Below are positions 1 through 8,476 of a stretch of DNA of 64,000 bases, in pieces. Made by a program: the position numbers and the translations under genes. A model generated the notes under the pieces. It saw nothing but the letters and a program-made list of their open reading frames with translations. It did not search any database and was not told the DNA's origin. This DNA is from Paenibacillus sp. H1-7. GTDB lineage: Bacteria > Bacillota > Bacilli > Paenibacillales > NBRC-103111. The stretch lies in NCBI RefSeq assembly GCF_022354825.1, contig NZ_CP031168.1:5643501-5707500 (forward strand), read 5' to 3'. Each line of letters starts with the position of its first letter. Positions within the stretch are counted from its first letter, which is position 1.

Positions 1-134
1 AATTTCGTAGCCGATTCCGTCATAATTACATACACTTCGGCTCCGGACTGCTTCAATTTACTGCATATTGCCGCCGCTTTATAGGCAGCGATGCCTCCAC
101 TGACACCAAGAACTATCGTTTTCCCTTTCAACAT
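1..134 (-). CDS. coaBC: CoaBC, N-terminal fragment (phosphopantothenoylcysteine decarboxylase/synthetase)
   Basis: Only the first 44 codons are inside the window; the gene runs off the left edge. The visible start reads MLKGKTIVLGVSGGIAAYKA, the flavin-binding start typical of the CoaC (decarboxylase) half of bifunctional CoaBC, which makes 4'-phosphopantetheine for coenzyme A. The ATG at 134 follows a G-rich ribosome site (GGGGGTGG). It lies downstream of gmk and rpoZ in the same order as in Bacillus subtilis, separated from rpoZ by a terminator-like hairpin. Identification rests on the N-terminus plus synteny; the CoaB half cannot be seen. Confidence 0.88.
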   Translation of the reverse strand, partial: MLKGKTIVLGVSGGIAAYKAAAICSKLKQSGAEVYVIMTESATK

Positions 135-156
135 CCCGATCCACCCCCGTTATTCG

Positions 157-185
157 AGAAAAAAATAACAACCGCAAGGGTTGTT
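157..185 (-). terminator. Rho-independent terminator after rpoZ
   Basis: On the minus strand AACAACC, five-base loop, GGTTGTT (stem arms 167-173 and 179-185) is followed by a run of T. It sits just after the rpoZ stop and before coaBC, so it probably reduces read-through from gmk-rpoZ into coaBC. Confidence 0.75.
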
Positions 186-192
186 GTGAAGG

Positions 193-408
193 TTACTTGA
201 CCAATTCTTTAGTTGGCAGTTTTTCGTAGGAAATGTGTTCCTCGTAAATCTCTTCCAGTGCAAGACCAACGAATTTATGCGATCGTTTGTTGCGCACCTC
301 GGATTTGGAACCGTCACGCAGCATTCTGGCCCGTTTGGCTGCCGCCACGACCAACGAATATTTGCTGTCCACTTTATCAAGCAGTTTATCGATAGAAGGA
401 TATAACAT
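193..408 (-). CDS. rpoZ: RNA polymerase omega subunit
   Basis: A 71-residue protein beginning [20 protein letters not shown] with the family's conserved helix core (VVAAAKRAR...[10 protein letters not shown]). Omega binds and stabilises the beta-prime subunit of RNA polymerase. Length matches Firmicute omega (about 67-75 residues). The start ATG abuts the gmk stop directly (TAAATG) with the ribosome site GAGGTGA inside the end of gmk, so the two are translationally coupled. Placement between gmk and coaBC matches Bacillus. Very sure. Confidence 0.95.
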   Translation of the reverse strand: MLYPSIDKLLDKVDSKYSLVVAAAKRARMLRDGSKSEVRNKRSHKFVGLALEEIYEEHISYEKLPTKELVK

Positions 409-1029
409 TTACTTCACCTCGGCCATCCATTGTTTGATTTTGTTAACCACTTTCTCTTTACGGCAATGCTCCGCCACGACAATTGCTTGTATCTTCGAAC
501 AGGCGTTCTCTACGCGGTCGTTAACGATAGCATAATCATAATGCTCCATGAGCTTGATTTCATCCATAGCGACGGACATCCGGTTGCGGATCGATTCTTC
601 CGACTCGGTTCCACGTCCTACGATCCGGCTCTCCAGCTCATCCATGGATGGAGGGAGCAGGAATATAAATACGCCTTCAGGGAATTTTTGCTTCACCTTC
701 AATGCGCCCTGTACTTCAATCTCCAATATGATATCTTTACCGGAGTTGATGGTCTCCTCGACGAATTTCCTCGGAGTTCCGTAGAAATTACCTACATATT
801 CGGCCCATTCCAGCATTTGATCTTCCTCGATTAGCTGCTGGAATTGTTCCCTTGTCTTGAAAAAATAATTCACACCGTCTACTTCGCCCTGTCTCGCTTC
901 GCGAGTCGTTGCAGATACCGAGTAGACCAGATCGGGAGTACACTGCCTGAGCGCTTTGCAAACAGTACCTTTGCCTACGCCGGATGGCCCCGATAGTACG
1001 ATTAAAATCCCCTTTTCCTTACTCGTCAT
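409..1029 (-). CDS. gmk: Guanylate kinase
   Basis: Phosphorylates GMP to GDP. Near the N-terminus is the P-loop [12 protein letters not shown], followed by [19 protein letters not shown], the GMP-binding segment of guanylate kinases. With the ATG at 1029 the product is 206 residues, the normal length; an upstream in-frame extension would add 22 non-conserved residues and lacks a ribosome site, while AAGGACG sits seven bases before the chosen ATG. The first bases overlap the end of remA by 11 nt, indicating coupled expression. Same order as in B. subtilis (remA-gmk-rpoZ). Confidence 0.95.
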   Translation of the reverse strand: MTSKEKGILIVLSGPSGVGKGTVCKALRQCTPDLVYSVSATTREARQGEVDGVNYFFKTREQFQQLIEEDQMLEWAEYVGNFYGTPRKFVEETINSGKDIILEIEVQGALKVKQKFPEGVFIFLLPPSMDELESRIVGRGTESEESIRNRMSVAMDEIKLMEHYDYAIVNDRVENACSKIQAIVVAEHCRKEKVVNKIKQWMAEVK

Positions 1030-1279
1030 GATCATCGTCCTTATTAGAAAGTCGATGGGCCACCGTCTCAGGCTGAACCGCAGACAAGATGACATGATCG
1101 CTGTCCGTAATAATCACAGCACGTGTACGACGGCCATAGGTTGCGTCGATCAGCATGTGACGGTCGCGCGCTTCCTGGATAATTCTTTTGATCGGCGCCG
1201 ACTCCGGACTCACGATGGAGATGATTCGGTTAGCGGATACAATGTTACCGAATCCGATATTGATTAGTTTGATTGCCAT
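1019..1279 (-). CDS. remA: RemA family extracellular-matrix regulator
   Basis: An 86-residue protein starting [20 protein letters not shown], the signature of the RemA/DUF370 family. In B. subtilis RemA is a DNA-binding activator of biofilm-matrix and osmoprotection genes. The ATG at 1279 is chosen over one five codons upstream because GGGAGGAAACAAG precedes it at good spacing. The C-terminal tail is acidic (DDDHDE). It overlaps gmk by 11 nt. Function is inferred from the family and from conserved gene order; the targets in this organism are unknown. Confidence 0.92.
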   Translation of the reverse strand: MAIKLINIGFGNIVSANRIISIVSPESAPIKRIIQEARDRHMLIDATYGRRTRAVIITDSDHVILSAVQPETVAHRLSNKDDDHDE

Positions 1280-1295
1280 CTTGTTTCCTCCCAAA

Positions 1296-1378
1296 AGCTT
1301 TGCTTAGGCAAAGCTACTTCGTAAGCATTTGCTGAGCTTTCCCGCAGGGAAAGCTTACATCGTAAGCATTACTTAAGC
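1296..1378. repeat. Short hairpin/direct-repeat cluster between yicC and remA
   Basis: Two perfect inverted repeats, AGCTTTGC/GCAAAGCT (1296-1303, 1308-1315) and AGCTTTCCC/GGGAAAGCT (1335-1343, 1347-1355), alternate with two copies of TCGTAAGCATT (1319-1329, 1360-1370). No T-tract follows, so they are not ordinary terminators. The motif CTTCGTAAGCAT recurs inside the repeat at 14.65 kb. In the transcript these hairpins would lie just upstream of the remA ribosome site. Confidence 0.6.
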
Positions 1379-1380
1379 TT

Positions 1381-2262
1381 CTACTCGATATTTTGAATCT
1401 GCTCTCTCATTTTCTCCAGCTCCGCCTTCATCTCGACAACCAGTGCGGTAAGTCCGGCATGGTTAGCCTTGGAGCCGATCGTGTTCACTTCCCTGTTCAT
1501 CTCCTGTACAAGGAAATCGAATTTTCTTCCTATCGGTTCCGCAGATTGGAGCAGCTGCCTGCATTGCTGAAAATGACTTTGCAGCCTTGTTAATTCTTCA
1601 TCCACATTGGCACGGTCCGCAAAAATCGCCACTTCCGTAGCCAGCCTCACTTCATCGATCACCGGCTGCTGGATCAGCTCTTGAATCCGAGAACGCAGCT
1701 TAAGCGCGTATTCCTGAACGCTTTGCGGACATAATATCCGAGCCTGCTCGAGCAAAGAGGCCATCGTCTCCACGCGTTGAGTTGTATCGGCAGCCAAATG
1801 ACCGCCTTCCGACTCTCTCATCCGGATCAGCTGCTTCAGCGCATCGTTGATGCATGCCTTCCACACTTGCTCCGCTTCTTCATCCGGAATTGCCGCGGTT
1901 TCCTGCATTGTAATCAGCTCCGGAATCCGCAGAAAATCCTGAACGGTTAACGACCCCTCCAAACCGAATCGCACCTTCAATTGCTCGGCGGCCTGCCGAT
2001 AGGCATCGGCCAAAGGCCAGTCGATTTCCATGGAACCTGCAGCATCCGTTTGTTTCTCGACCGTTACGAAAACGTCGATTCGGCCTCTCTTGATCTCCTG
2101 CTGTACCGCTCGCTTGAGAAGGTCTTCATACTTCAACCACTCTCGCGGCATCCGCACCTGAACTTCGCAATAACGATGATTCACGGATTTCACATCTATT
2201 TGAACGGTATACCCGGCAATCGATCGGCTTGCTTGTCCGAATCCGGTCATACTGCGAACCAT
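1381..2262 (-). CDS. yicC: YicC/YloC family endoribonuclease
   Basis: A 293-residue protein starting MVRSMTGFGQA, the invariant N-terminus of the YicC family. Distinctive later blocks are KSVNHRYCEVQVRMPRE near the N-terminus, and a C-terminal segment with FLVQEMNREVNTIGSKA. Family members are endoribonucleases (E. coli YicC degrades the small RNA RyhB). The ATG at 2262 has GGATGTG upstream; another ATG five codons earlier lacks a ribosome site. It corresponds to yloC, beside remA as in Bacillus. Substrate in Firmicutes is not known. Confidence 0.9.
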   Translation of the reverse strand: MVRSMTGFGQASRSIAGYTVQIDVKSVNHRYCEVQVRMPREWLKYEDLLKRAVQQEIKRGRIDVFVTVEKQTDAAGSMEIDWPLADAYRQAAEQLKVRFGLEGSLTVQDFLRIPELITMQETAAIPDEEAEQVWKACINDALKQLIRMRESEGGHLAADTTQRVETMASLLEQARILCPQSVQEYALKLRSRIQELIQQPVIDEVRLATEVAIFADRANVDEELTRLQSHFQQCRQLLQSAEPIGRKFDFLVQEMNREVNTIGSKANHAGLTALVVEMKAELEKMREQIQNIE

Positions 2263-2299
2263 GGCATTCACATCCATTATTCTATATTAATTCATTTTG

Positions 2300-4192
2300 T
2301 CAATGGGTACAAGTGGTAATAGCTTTACCCGATTTCTCCCATACGTAATTCGTCAATTGGACGGTCATTTCGTAGGAAAGGAACGGCGTCATCAAGTATA
2401 TGCCGTTAAAATAGCTCATAGCCGTATCAAGCAATTCCTTCGCGATCTGCACGCCCATCGCGCGGCCTTCCTCACCCTTGAGATCGCCCATCCGCCGGCG
2501 CACTTCATCCGACAGCTGAATGCCCGGAACCTCGTTATGCAGGTACGTCGCATTGCCTCCGCTGGCTAACGGCATGATGCCGATGAAAATCGGAACGCTC
2601 AAATGCTTCGTAGCTTCATAGATTTTTTCTATCAATTCAGCATTATATACCGGCTGCGTCATAATGTAATCCGCTCCGGCTTCGATTTTGCGCTCCAACC
2701 GCTGCACGGCCTTCTCCAAGTACTTGACGTTAGGGTTAAATGCTGCGCCTACGATAAAGTTCGCTTTCTTCTTCAACGGTTTGCCGGAGAAAGCAACGCC
2801 TTCATTCAACTGCTTGATCATACGGATGATTTCAAACGAAGTCAAGTCATAAACCGAGCTGGAGCCCGGCAAATCGCCGAATTTAGCAGGATCGCCAGTA
2901 ACGGCCAGCACATGATCGATATCCAAAGCGTGCAGGCCCATCATATGAGACTGCGTCCCTATCATATTGCGGTCGCGGCAAGCGATATGAATGAGAGGCC
3001 GGATTCCTGTCTGCTCCTTAACAAGATAACCTAGCGCGAGGTTGCTCATACGTGTAACCGCAAGAGAATTATCGGCCATGGTAATCGCATCGACTCTCGC
3101 CTCTTTGAGCGCATGAGCCCCTTCCATAAATTTGGCAATATCCAAATCGCGGGGAGGATCCAGCTCAACGATGACGGTATGACGCTGCTTCACCAGCTCG
3201 ACGATACTTGGCTCCTTCGGCGGCGCAGCAGGCGGGGACACCGATGGCTCACGCTCCAATACCGCTTGAAGCCCTTTCGCCTCGGCCGCCAACTGAAGCT
3301 GTCCGACACGAGTCGCATCCGGCGTGTAGTCCGTCAACGCTTGAGCCATCGCAGCCACATGCTCCGGCGTCGTTCCGCAGCAGCCGCCGATGATCCGCGC
3401 ACCCAAATCGGCAAACTTCAATGCCGTCTCGGCAAAATATTGAGGAGTAGCCGCATAAGTGAACCGGCCATCCACATAATCGGGAATGCCCGCATTCGGG
3501 AATACGGAGAAAGGCACCGGATCGTTCATCCCTGCCGCTTTCTCCAAAGAGCGAAGCAGGCCGTTCGGACCGCTGCGGCAGTTGAAGCCGACGACGTCCG
3601 CACCGTTTTGCTTCAGCTTCGTGAAGGCTTCGGCAAGCGAGACCCCGTCATGCGTAGAACCTGTTCCCTCCGTCGCAAATTGGCAAATTACCGGGAGCGT
3701 GCTCAGCTTGCGGACCGTTTTCAGCGCGATCAGCATTTCCTCCAAATCATAAAACGATTCCAGAAGCAATCCGTCGATCGGCGTATCGAGCAAAATCTCG
3801 ATCTGCTGCCGCAGGTCTTCCTTCACCTTGGTCGTACGCACATTTTTCCTTCTGCCGGCACGGATGGAACCGACGGCGCCGACCACATAAGCATCGTTTC
3901 CGACCGCTTTGCGTGCAAGCTCCACACCTGCCCGGTTAATGGCTTCGACATCTTGCTCCAGACCGTATTTGGACAGCTTCTCCCGATTGGCAGAAAACGT
4001 ATTCGTCTCTATAATCCGCGCACCCGCTTCATAATACCGGCGGTGTACGTCCATAATAACATCCGGCTTCAGCAAATTTAATTCCTCGTAGGAGATGCCG
4101 ACTGGAAAACCCAGTTGATACAAGTAAGTCCCCATCGCTCCATCGCCGACCAATATATGCTGACGGAGCGCTTCCCTCAATTCTAGCTTCAT
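2300..4192 (-). CDS. yitJ: Bifunctional homocysteine S-methyltransferase / methylenetetrahydrofolate reductase
   Basis: A 630-residue two-domain enzyme. Residues about 1-300 form a homocysteine S-methyltransferase barrel (start ...ILVGDGAMGTYL) with the three zinc-binding cysteines C205 (GFNCRSGPNG) and C271-C272 (IIGGCCGTTPEH). Residues about 325-630 are a MetF-type FAD-dependent reductase (HIACRDRN, MTQPVYNAE, FIGIMPL). This architecture is that of B. subtilis YitJ and would couple methyl-folate formation with methionine synthesis. It lies 69 bp downstream of dapF and is probably co-transcribed. No SAM riboswitch is visible in that short gap, unlike B. subtilis yitJ. Start ATG follows GGAAGGAGAG. 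Confidence 0.92.
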   Translation of the reverse strand: MKLELREALRQHILVGDGAMGTYLYQLGFPVGISYEELNLLKPDVIMDVHRRYYEAGARIIETNTFSANREKLSKYGLEQDVEAINRAGVELARKAVGNDAYVVGAVGSIRAGRRKNVRTTKVKEDLRQQIEILLDTPIDGLLLESFYDLEEMLIALKTVRKLSTLPVICQFATEGTGSTHDGVSLAEAFTKLKQNGADVVGFNCRSGPNGLLRSLEKAAGMNDPVPFSVFPNAGIPDYVDGRFTYAATPQYFAETALKFADLGARIIGGCCGTTPEHVAAMAQALTDYTPDATRVGQLQLAAEAKGLQAVLEREPSVSPPAAPPKEPSIVELVKQRHTVIVELDPPRDLDIAKFMEGAHALKEARVDAITMADNSLAVTRMSNLALGYLVKEQTGIRPLIHIACRDRNMIGTQSHMMGLHALDIDHVLAVTGDPAKFGDLPGSSSVYDLTSFEIIRMIKQLNEGVAFSGKPLKKKANFIVGAAFNPNVKYLEKAVQRLERKIEAGADYIMTQPVYNAELIEKIYEATKHLSVPIFIGIMPLASGGNATYLHNEVPGIQLSDEVRRRMGDLKGEEGRAMGVQIAKELLDTAMSYFNGIYLMTPFLSYEMTVQLTNYVWEKSGKAITTCTH

Positions 4193-4261
4193 GATCTATC
4201 CGTCTCTCCTTCCCCATGAAAATCACATGTATTCATATATGCATCCTTTTATCAATATGAA

Positions 4262-5104
4262 CTAAACGGATACAATACCTTCGAACACCAGCTCTGCCGG
4301 CCCTGTCATGTATACATGATTGTCCTTCTCATCCCATTCGATGAACAAGTCGCCGCCCTTCAGCGACACCGTCGCAGAGCGGTTCGATTTCCCGTTCAGC
4401 ACCGATGCTACCAGTGTGGCGCACGCGCCTGTACCGCAAGCCAGCGTAGGTCCGGCTCCGCGCTCCCATACTCGCATGTCCATGAAGTCGGAAGATTTGA
4501 CCGTCACGAATTCGACGTTGGTCCGACGCGGAAAAAGCGGGTGCACTTCCAGTTTAGGTCCCCAAGCAGCAAGATCAAACGACGCAGCGTCGTCGACATA
4601 AATAACGCAATGCGGATTCCCCATCGATACCGCAGTGAATAAAAATTGCCGCCCGTCGACTTCAACCGGATGGTTCAATACCGGCTCCTGATCGACCGTC
4701 GTCGGCACCTCGATTCCTCTAAGGATCGGCTCGCCCATATCTACGCGGACCGCGATTACCCGCCCATTGTCCACCGTCAGCTGAACCTTCTGAGCCCCTG
4801 CTCCTATCGTTTCCACGGTCATTTCTTTGCGGGAAGCATCCACAAGCCCGTGCTCGTAAATGTATTTTGCTACGCAGCGGATGGCATTGCCGCACTGCTC
4901 GGACTCGGAGCCGTCGGAGTTGATAATGCGCATCCAGTAGTCCGCTTTATCGGAAGGAAGAATATATACAAGACCGTCCGCCCCGATGCCGAAAAACCGG
5001 CTGCACAAACGGACGGCAAGCTCGCTTGCATCCGCCGGAAGCTCGTTTTCCCCCGAAACGACGATAAAATCGTTGCCCAAACCATGCATTTTCGTAAATT
5101 TCAT
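4262..5104 (-). CDS. dapF: Diaminopimelate epimerase
   Basis: Interconverts LL- and meso-diaminopimelate for lysine and peptidoglycan. The 280-residue protein begins MKFTKMHGLGNDFIVV and has both catalytic cysteines: C71 in NSDGSESEQCGNAIRC and C223 in LACGTGACATL, in the expected surroundings for the two-base cofactor-independent mechanism. Full length. It and the methyltransferase downstream interrupt the otherwise Bacillus-like order between the ATPase and yicC. Strong call. Confidence 0.96.
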   Translation of the reverse strand: MKFTKMHGLGNDFIVVSGENELPADASELAVRLCSRFFGIGADGLVYILPSDKADYWMRIINSDGSESEQCGNAIRCVAKYIYEHGLVDASRKEMTVETIGAGAQKVQLTVDNGRVIAVRVDMGEPILRGIEVPTTVDQEPVLNHPVEVDGRQFLFTAVSMGNPHCVIYVDDAASFDLAAWGPKLEVHPLFPRRTNVEFVTVKSSDFMDMRVWERGAGPTLACGTGACATLVASVLNGKSNRSATVSLKGGDLFIEWDEKDNHVYMTGPAELVFEGIVSV

Positions 5105-5226
5105 CGTAGTTCTCCTCTGCTTTCGATCATACTCCCGTATTCTCTCGGTTTAGCCAATATCATAACTTAAAAATGAGGGAATGCATAGTTTTTCCGCAAA
5201 ATTTTACCCTATTTCGGCCGTAAAAG

Positions 5227-5265
5227 CAAAAAAACGGCTTATGGGCATGTTTCCCATAAACCGTT
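5227..5265 (-). terminator. Rho-independent terminator after the P-type ATPase
   Basis: On the minus strand AACGGTTTATGGG, seven-base loop, CCCATAAGCCGTT runs into TTTTTTG. The 13-bp stem starts 14 nt past the ATPase stop. Confidence 0.88.
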
Positions 5266-5278
5266 GTCTTAATGGCCC

Positions 5279-8068
5279 TTATCGGGCTACCGGTTTGGCG
5301 CTGCCGTACCTCATTTGCTTGCGCTTGGAGGGCTTGCTCATGACGCTGCCGATTCCCATCAGGAACGTAGGGATGCCGGCGAAGACGAGCACAATGATCC
5401 AATCCATCCAATTAAGCGGAACCGTCTTGAAAATCGGCTGCAGCTGCTCGACATACAGCACAGCCAGCATCAGCACAAGCGAGGAAATGACGGCCAGCAC
5501 CAAATATTTGTTTTGAAGCGGGTTGCGGTGGAAGATCGAACGGGAGCTGCGGCAGTCGAAGACATGAATGAGCTGCGCCATAACCAACGTAGCGAACGCC
5601 ACCGTCTGTGCTTTAACCAAAGAAGAGCCTTCCACAGATCCTCCCTGCTGAAGCATGATGATAAATGCGGCGAGTGTGCATATGCCGATGAGAATGCCGC
5701 GGCTGATGATTTTCCAGCCAAGCCGGCGGGCAAAAATGTTCTCGCGCGCTGGACGCGGCTTTTGCTGCATCAAATCCTTCTCCGCCTGATCCACCCCTAG
5801 CGCCATCGCAGGCAGCCCGTCCGTGACCAGGTTGACCCACAGGATTTGGATCGGCACTAACGGCAGTGGAAGCCCGGCCATCATCGCCAGGAACATCGTC
5901 ATGATTTCGCCGACGTTCGAGGCGAGCAGGTAACGGATAAATTTGCGGATATTCTCGTAGATTCCGCGTCCTTCTTCAATCGCCGCAACGATAGTAGCGA
6001 AGTTGTCGTCGCTCAGTACAAGCGATGAAGCTTCCTTCGACACATCCGTTCCGCTGATTCCCATAGCGATGCCGATATCGGCCGCTTTAATCGCCGGGGC
6101 GTCGTTTACGCCATCGCCTGTCATGGCGACTACATGTCCTTTTCTTTGCAGCGATTTGACGATCCGCAGCTTATGCTCCGGCGATACGCGCGCATAGACG
6201 AATGCATCGTCCACGGATTTGTCCAGTTCGTCGTCGGACATTTGGCTCAACTGCTGCCCGTTCAATGCAATGCCGCTGTTCGGAGGCAAGATACCGAGCT
6301 GTCTGGCGATAGCTTCCGCTGTCGATTGATGATCGCCGGTAATCATGACAGTCTTAATTCCCGCTTTACGGCATTTGGAAATGGCGTCGCGTACCTCTTT
6401 ACGAGGGGGGTCGATCATGCCGGTCAAGCCTACGAAGATGAGGCTGTGCTCTACATCCTCCTCGGCGTCGAAGCGCTCCGTCGGCTTAACATCGCGGTAA
6501 GCCACTCCGAGAACGCGCAGCGCGTTTTTGGCCATGCCTTCGTTAGCGGCCAGCACTTTTTGCTTAAGCGTCGGCGTGAAAGGGATGACTCTATCGTCCC
6601 ACAGCACATAGGAGCACTGCTGCAGCAGCACGTCGGGAGCTCCTTTGGTGCAAACCATGCGTCCCCCTTGGTGCTCCACCAAGACCGACATCCGCTTCCT
6701 CTCGGAATCAAACGGATATTCGCTGATTCGCGTATACAGCCCGCCGATCGATTCATGGGTCATGCCGGCTTTGGCGCCAAGCACCACCAGCGCACCCTCG
6801 GTCGGGTCCCCTTTAATGTTCCACATCGTTTCCCGCTCTTCGCTTGCTTGCTTCTTGCGTTTCGTTTCTGCTGCTTTATCCTCAACCAGCACTGCATTGT
6901 TACATAGAACGGATACTTGAAGCAGCCTGCGAAGCATTTGATTTTTGCGCAGATCGACATGATGTCCTTGCTGTAAAATGTCGCCGTGCGGGTCGTAGCC
7001 GTCGCCCGTTACTTCCAATATATTGCCGCCGAGCCACAAATGAGTGACCGTCATTTTGTTTTGCGTCAGTGTTCCCGTTTTGTCCGAGCAAATAACGGAG
7101 GCGCAGCCCAGTGTCTCTACAGAAGGAAGCTTGCGCACGATCGCCTTGCGCTGAATCATCCGCTGCACACCTAACGCCAAGGCGATAGTAACGATAGCCG
7201 GAAGCCCTTCGGGAATGGCGGCTACTGCGAGGCTGACCCCGGCGAGGAACATTCCGTACGGTTCTTGTCCATGAACGATACCGGCAATGACAACAACAAC
7301 GGTCAACGCTAACGCCACGATGATCAAAATTTTGCCGAGCTGCTCCAAGCGATGCTGCAGCGGCGTTTCCATGGATTCGGTGCTTTGGATGAGATCGGCG
7401 ATTTTGCCCATCTCGGTATTCATGCCGGTACGAACAACAACGCCGCGGGCTGTTCCGCGCGTAATCATCGTCCCCATAAAACCAAGGTTGCGCTGGTCAC
7501 CGAGCGGCACTTCATCCCCGCTCAGCGCATCCGTATGCTTGCTTACCGGAACCGACTCTCCAGTCAGCGCCGACTCCTCTGCGTACAAGCCGTTCGCTTC
7601 CAGGAAGCGGATATCTGCCGGAACACGGTCGCCGCTCTCCAAAACGATTAGGTCGCCGGGAACAAGCTCTCGTGCCGGTACCTGCTCCACGATGCCGCCG
7701 CGCAGCACCTTGGCGTGGGGGGCCGACAGCTCCTTCAAAGCCCGCAGCGAACGCTCCGCCCGGAACTCCTGCACGAAGCCCAGGATTCCGTTCATGATAA
7801 TAATGGCCACAATCGTGATGGCATCCAGGTATTCGCCAAGAAGTCCGGAAATTAACGTCGCCCCCATCAGCACAAGCACCATGAAGTCTTTAAACTGGTT
7901 AAGGAAAAGGGAGACCGGCGATATCTTTTTCCCTTCGGATAATTCATTCCGTCCGTGCTCCGTCAAACGTCTCTCCGCCTCTTCTAAAGAGAGTCCTTTT
8001 GACGGTTCGATCTGCTGCGTTTGCAAAATGTCCTCTGCCGTCATTTGATACCACTGCTTGTGACCCAT
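5279..8068 (-). CDS. yloB: Calcium-translocating P-type ATPase (YloB type)
   Basis: A 929-residue P-type II ATPase. Visible in order: cation-ATPase N-terminal domain, TM pairs from about residues 57-100, actuator motif TGES (169-172), PEGL in TM4 (286-289), phosphorylation motif CSDKTGTLT with D329, KGAPDVLL in the nucleotide domain, TGDGVNDAPA hinge, and C-terminal transmembrane segments. SERCA-like membrane organisation points to Ca2+ export. The ATG at 8068 is chosen since GGGAGGGAATGAGCAG precedes it; the longer reading frame has no such site. Its divergent neighbour is rqcH, as yloA is next to yloB in B. subtilis, though there they point the same way or closely abut. A repeat element lies upstream. 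Confidence 0.93.
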   Translation of the reverse strand: MGHKQWYQMTAEDILQTQQIEPSKGLSLEEAERRLTEHGRNELSEGKKISPVSLFLNQFKDFMVLVLMGATLISGLLGEYLDAITIVAIIIMNGILGFVQEFRAERSLRALKELSAPHAKVLRGGIVEQVPARELVPGDLIVLESGDRVPADIRFLEANGLYAEESALTGESVPVSKHTDALSGDEVPLGDQRNLGFMGTMITRGTARGVVVRTGMNTEMGKIADLIQSTESMETPLQHRLEQLGKILIIVALALTVVVVIAGIVHGQEPYGMFLAGVSLAVAAIPEGLPAIVTIALALGVQRMIQRKAIVRKLPSVETLGCASVICSDKTGTLTQNKMTVTHLWLGGNILEVTGDGYDPHGDILQQGHHVDLRKNQMLRRLLQVSVLCNNAVLVEDKAAETKRKKQASEERETMWNIKGDPTEGALVVLGAKAGMTHESIGGLYTRISEYPFDSERKRMSVLVEHQGGRMVCTKGAPDVLLQQCSYVLWDDRVIPFTPTLKQKVLAANEGMAKNALRVLGVAYRDVKPTERFDAEEDVEHSLIFVGLTGMIDPPRKEVRDAISKCRKAGIKTVMITGDHQSTAEAIARQLGILPPNSGIALNGQQLSQMSDDELDKSVDDAFVYARVSPEHKLRIVKSLQRKGHVVAMTGDGVNDAPAIKAADIGIAMGISGTDVSKEASSLVLSDDNFATIVAAIEEGRGIYENIRKFIRYLLASNVGEIMTMFLAMMAGLPLPLVPIQILWVNLVTDGLPAMALGVDQAEKDLMQQKPRPARENIFARRLGWKIISRGILIGICTLAAFIIMLQQGGSVEGSSLVKAQTVAFATLVMAQLIHVFDCRSSRSIFHRNPLQNKYLVLAVISSLVLMLAVLYVEQLQPIFKTVPLNWMDWIIVLVFAGIPTFLMGIGSVMSKPSKRKQMRYGSAKPVAR

Positions 8069-8153
8069 CTGCTCATTCCCTCCCAAAAGGTTGTGCCCAA
8101 GGCTGTTCTCATGTCCTCTGACACAGGACAACAGGACATCCTCATTAAAAATG

Positions 8154-8320
8154 TGTTTAAAAAGTTCGTCTTCAGAACCGAGAAGGTTGGACGAAAATCG
8201 AGGAAGGAGGAACGGAGCGTAGGGAAACCTACGTGAGTACCGGACTTCCCGATTTCGTTCAAGATTCGATGCCGAATTTCTTCACGATTCACTTCATTAT
8301 CAAGGCGGACTTTTTAAACA
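8154..8320. repeat. 167-bp intergenic element with terminal inverted repeats
   Basis: The ends are TGTTTAAAAAGTTCGTCTT (8154-8172) and, inverted, TGTTTAAAAAGTCCGCCTT (8302-8320): 17 of 19 positions agree. The interior contains a perfect hairpin CGTAGG/CCTACG near 8219-8231 and a long imperfect fold-back. There is no coding capacity for a transposase. It looks like a MITE-like or structured-RNA repeat placed between the divergent ATPase and rqcH genes. I believe similar sequences are widespread in Paenibacillus, but only this full copy is in the window. Confidence 0.65.
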
Positions 8321-8476
8321 TCCTCTTTTAGTAAATGTATTCAGACAAGCTGCAAAATAGCACAAAGGAAAACAGACTTAAGTTTTTGCCGAAAATATGG
8401 CATGATAGAGAGTGTCGAATTTTTGCAAGCCCGTTTCTATTATCCTTTGATTTGACTGAATGGAGTTGTCATTGAA

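Noticed and set aside
4193-4261. Possible SAM riboswitch before the homocysteine methyltransferase/MTHFR gene
   Set aside because: The gap is too short and shows none of the S-box stems or a terminator.
8041-8292. An 83-codon minus-strand frame (MNREEIRHRI...) spanning the repeat element and the ATPase upstream region
   Set aside because: It lies almost entirely within the structured repeat and overlaps the ATPase start region; it has no ribosome site, so it is a by-product of the repeat.
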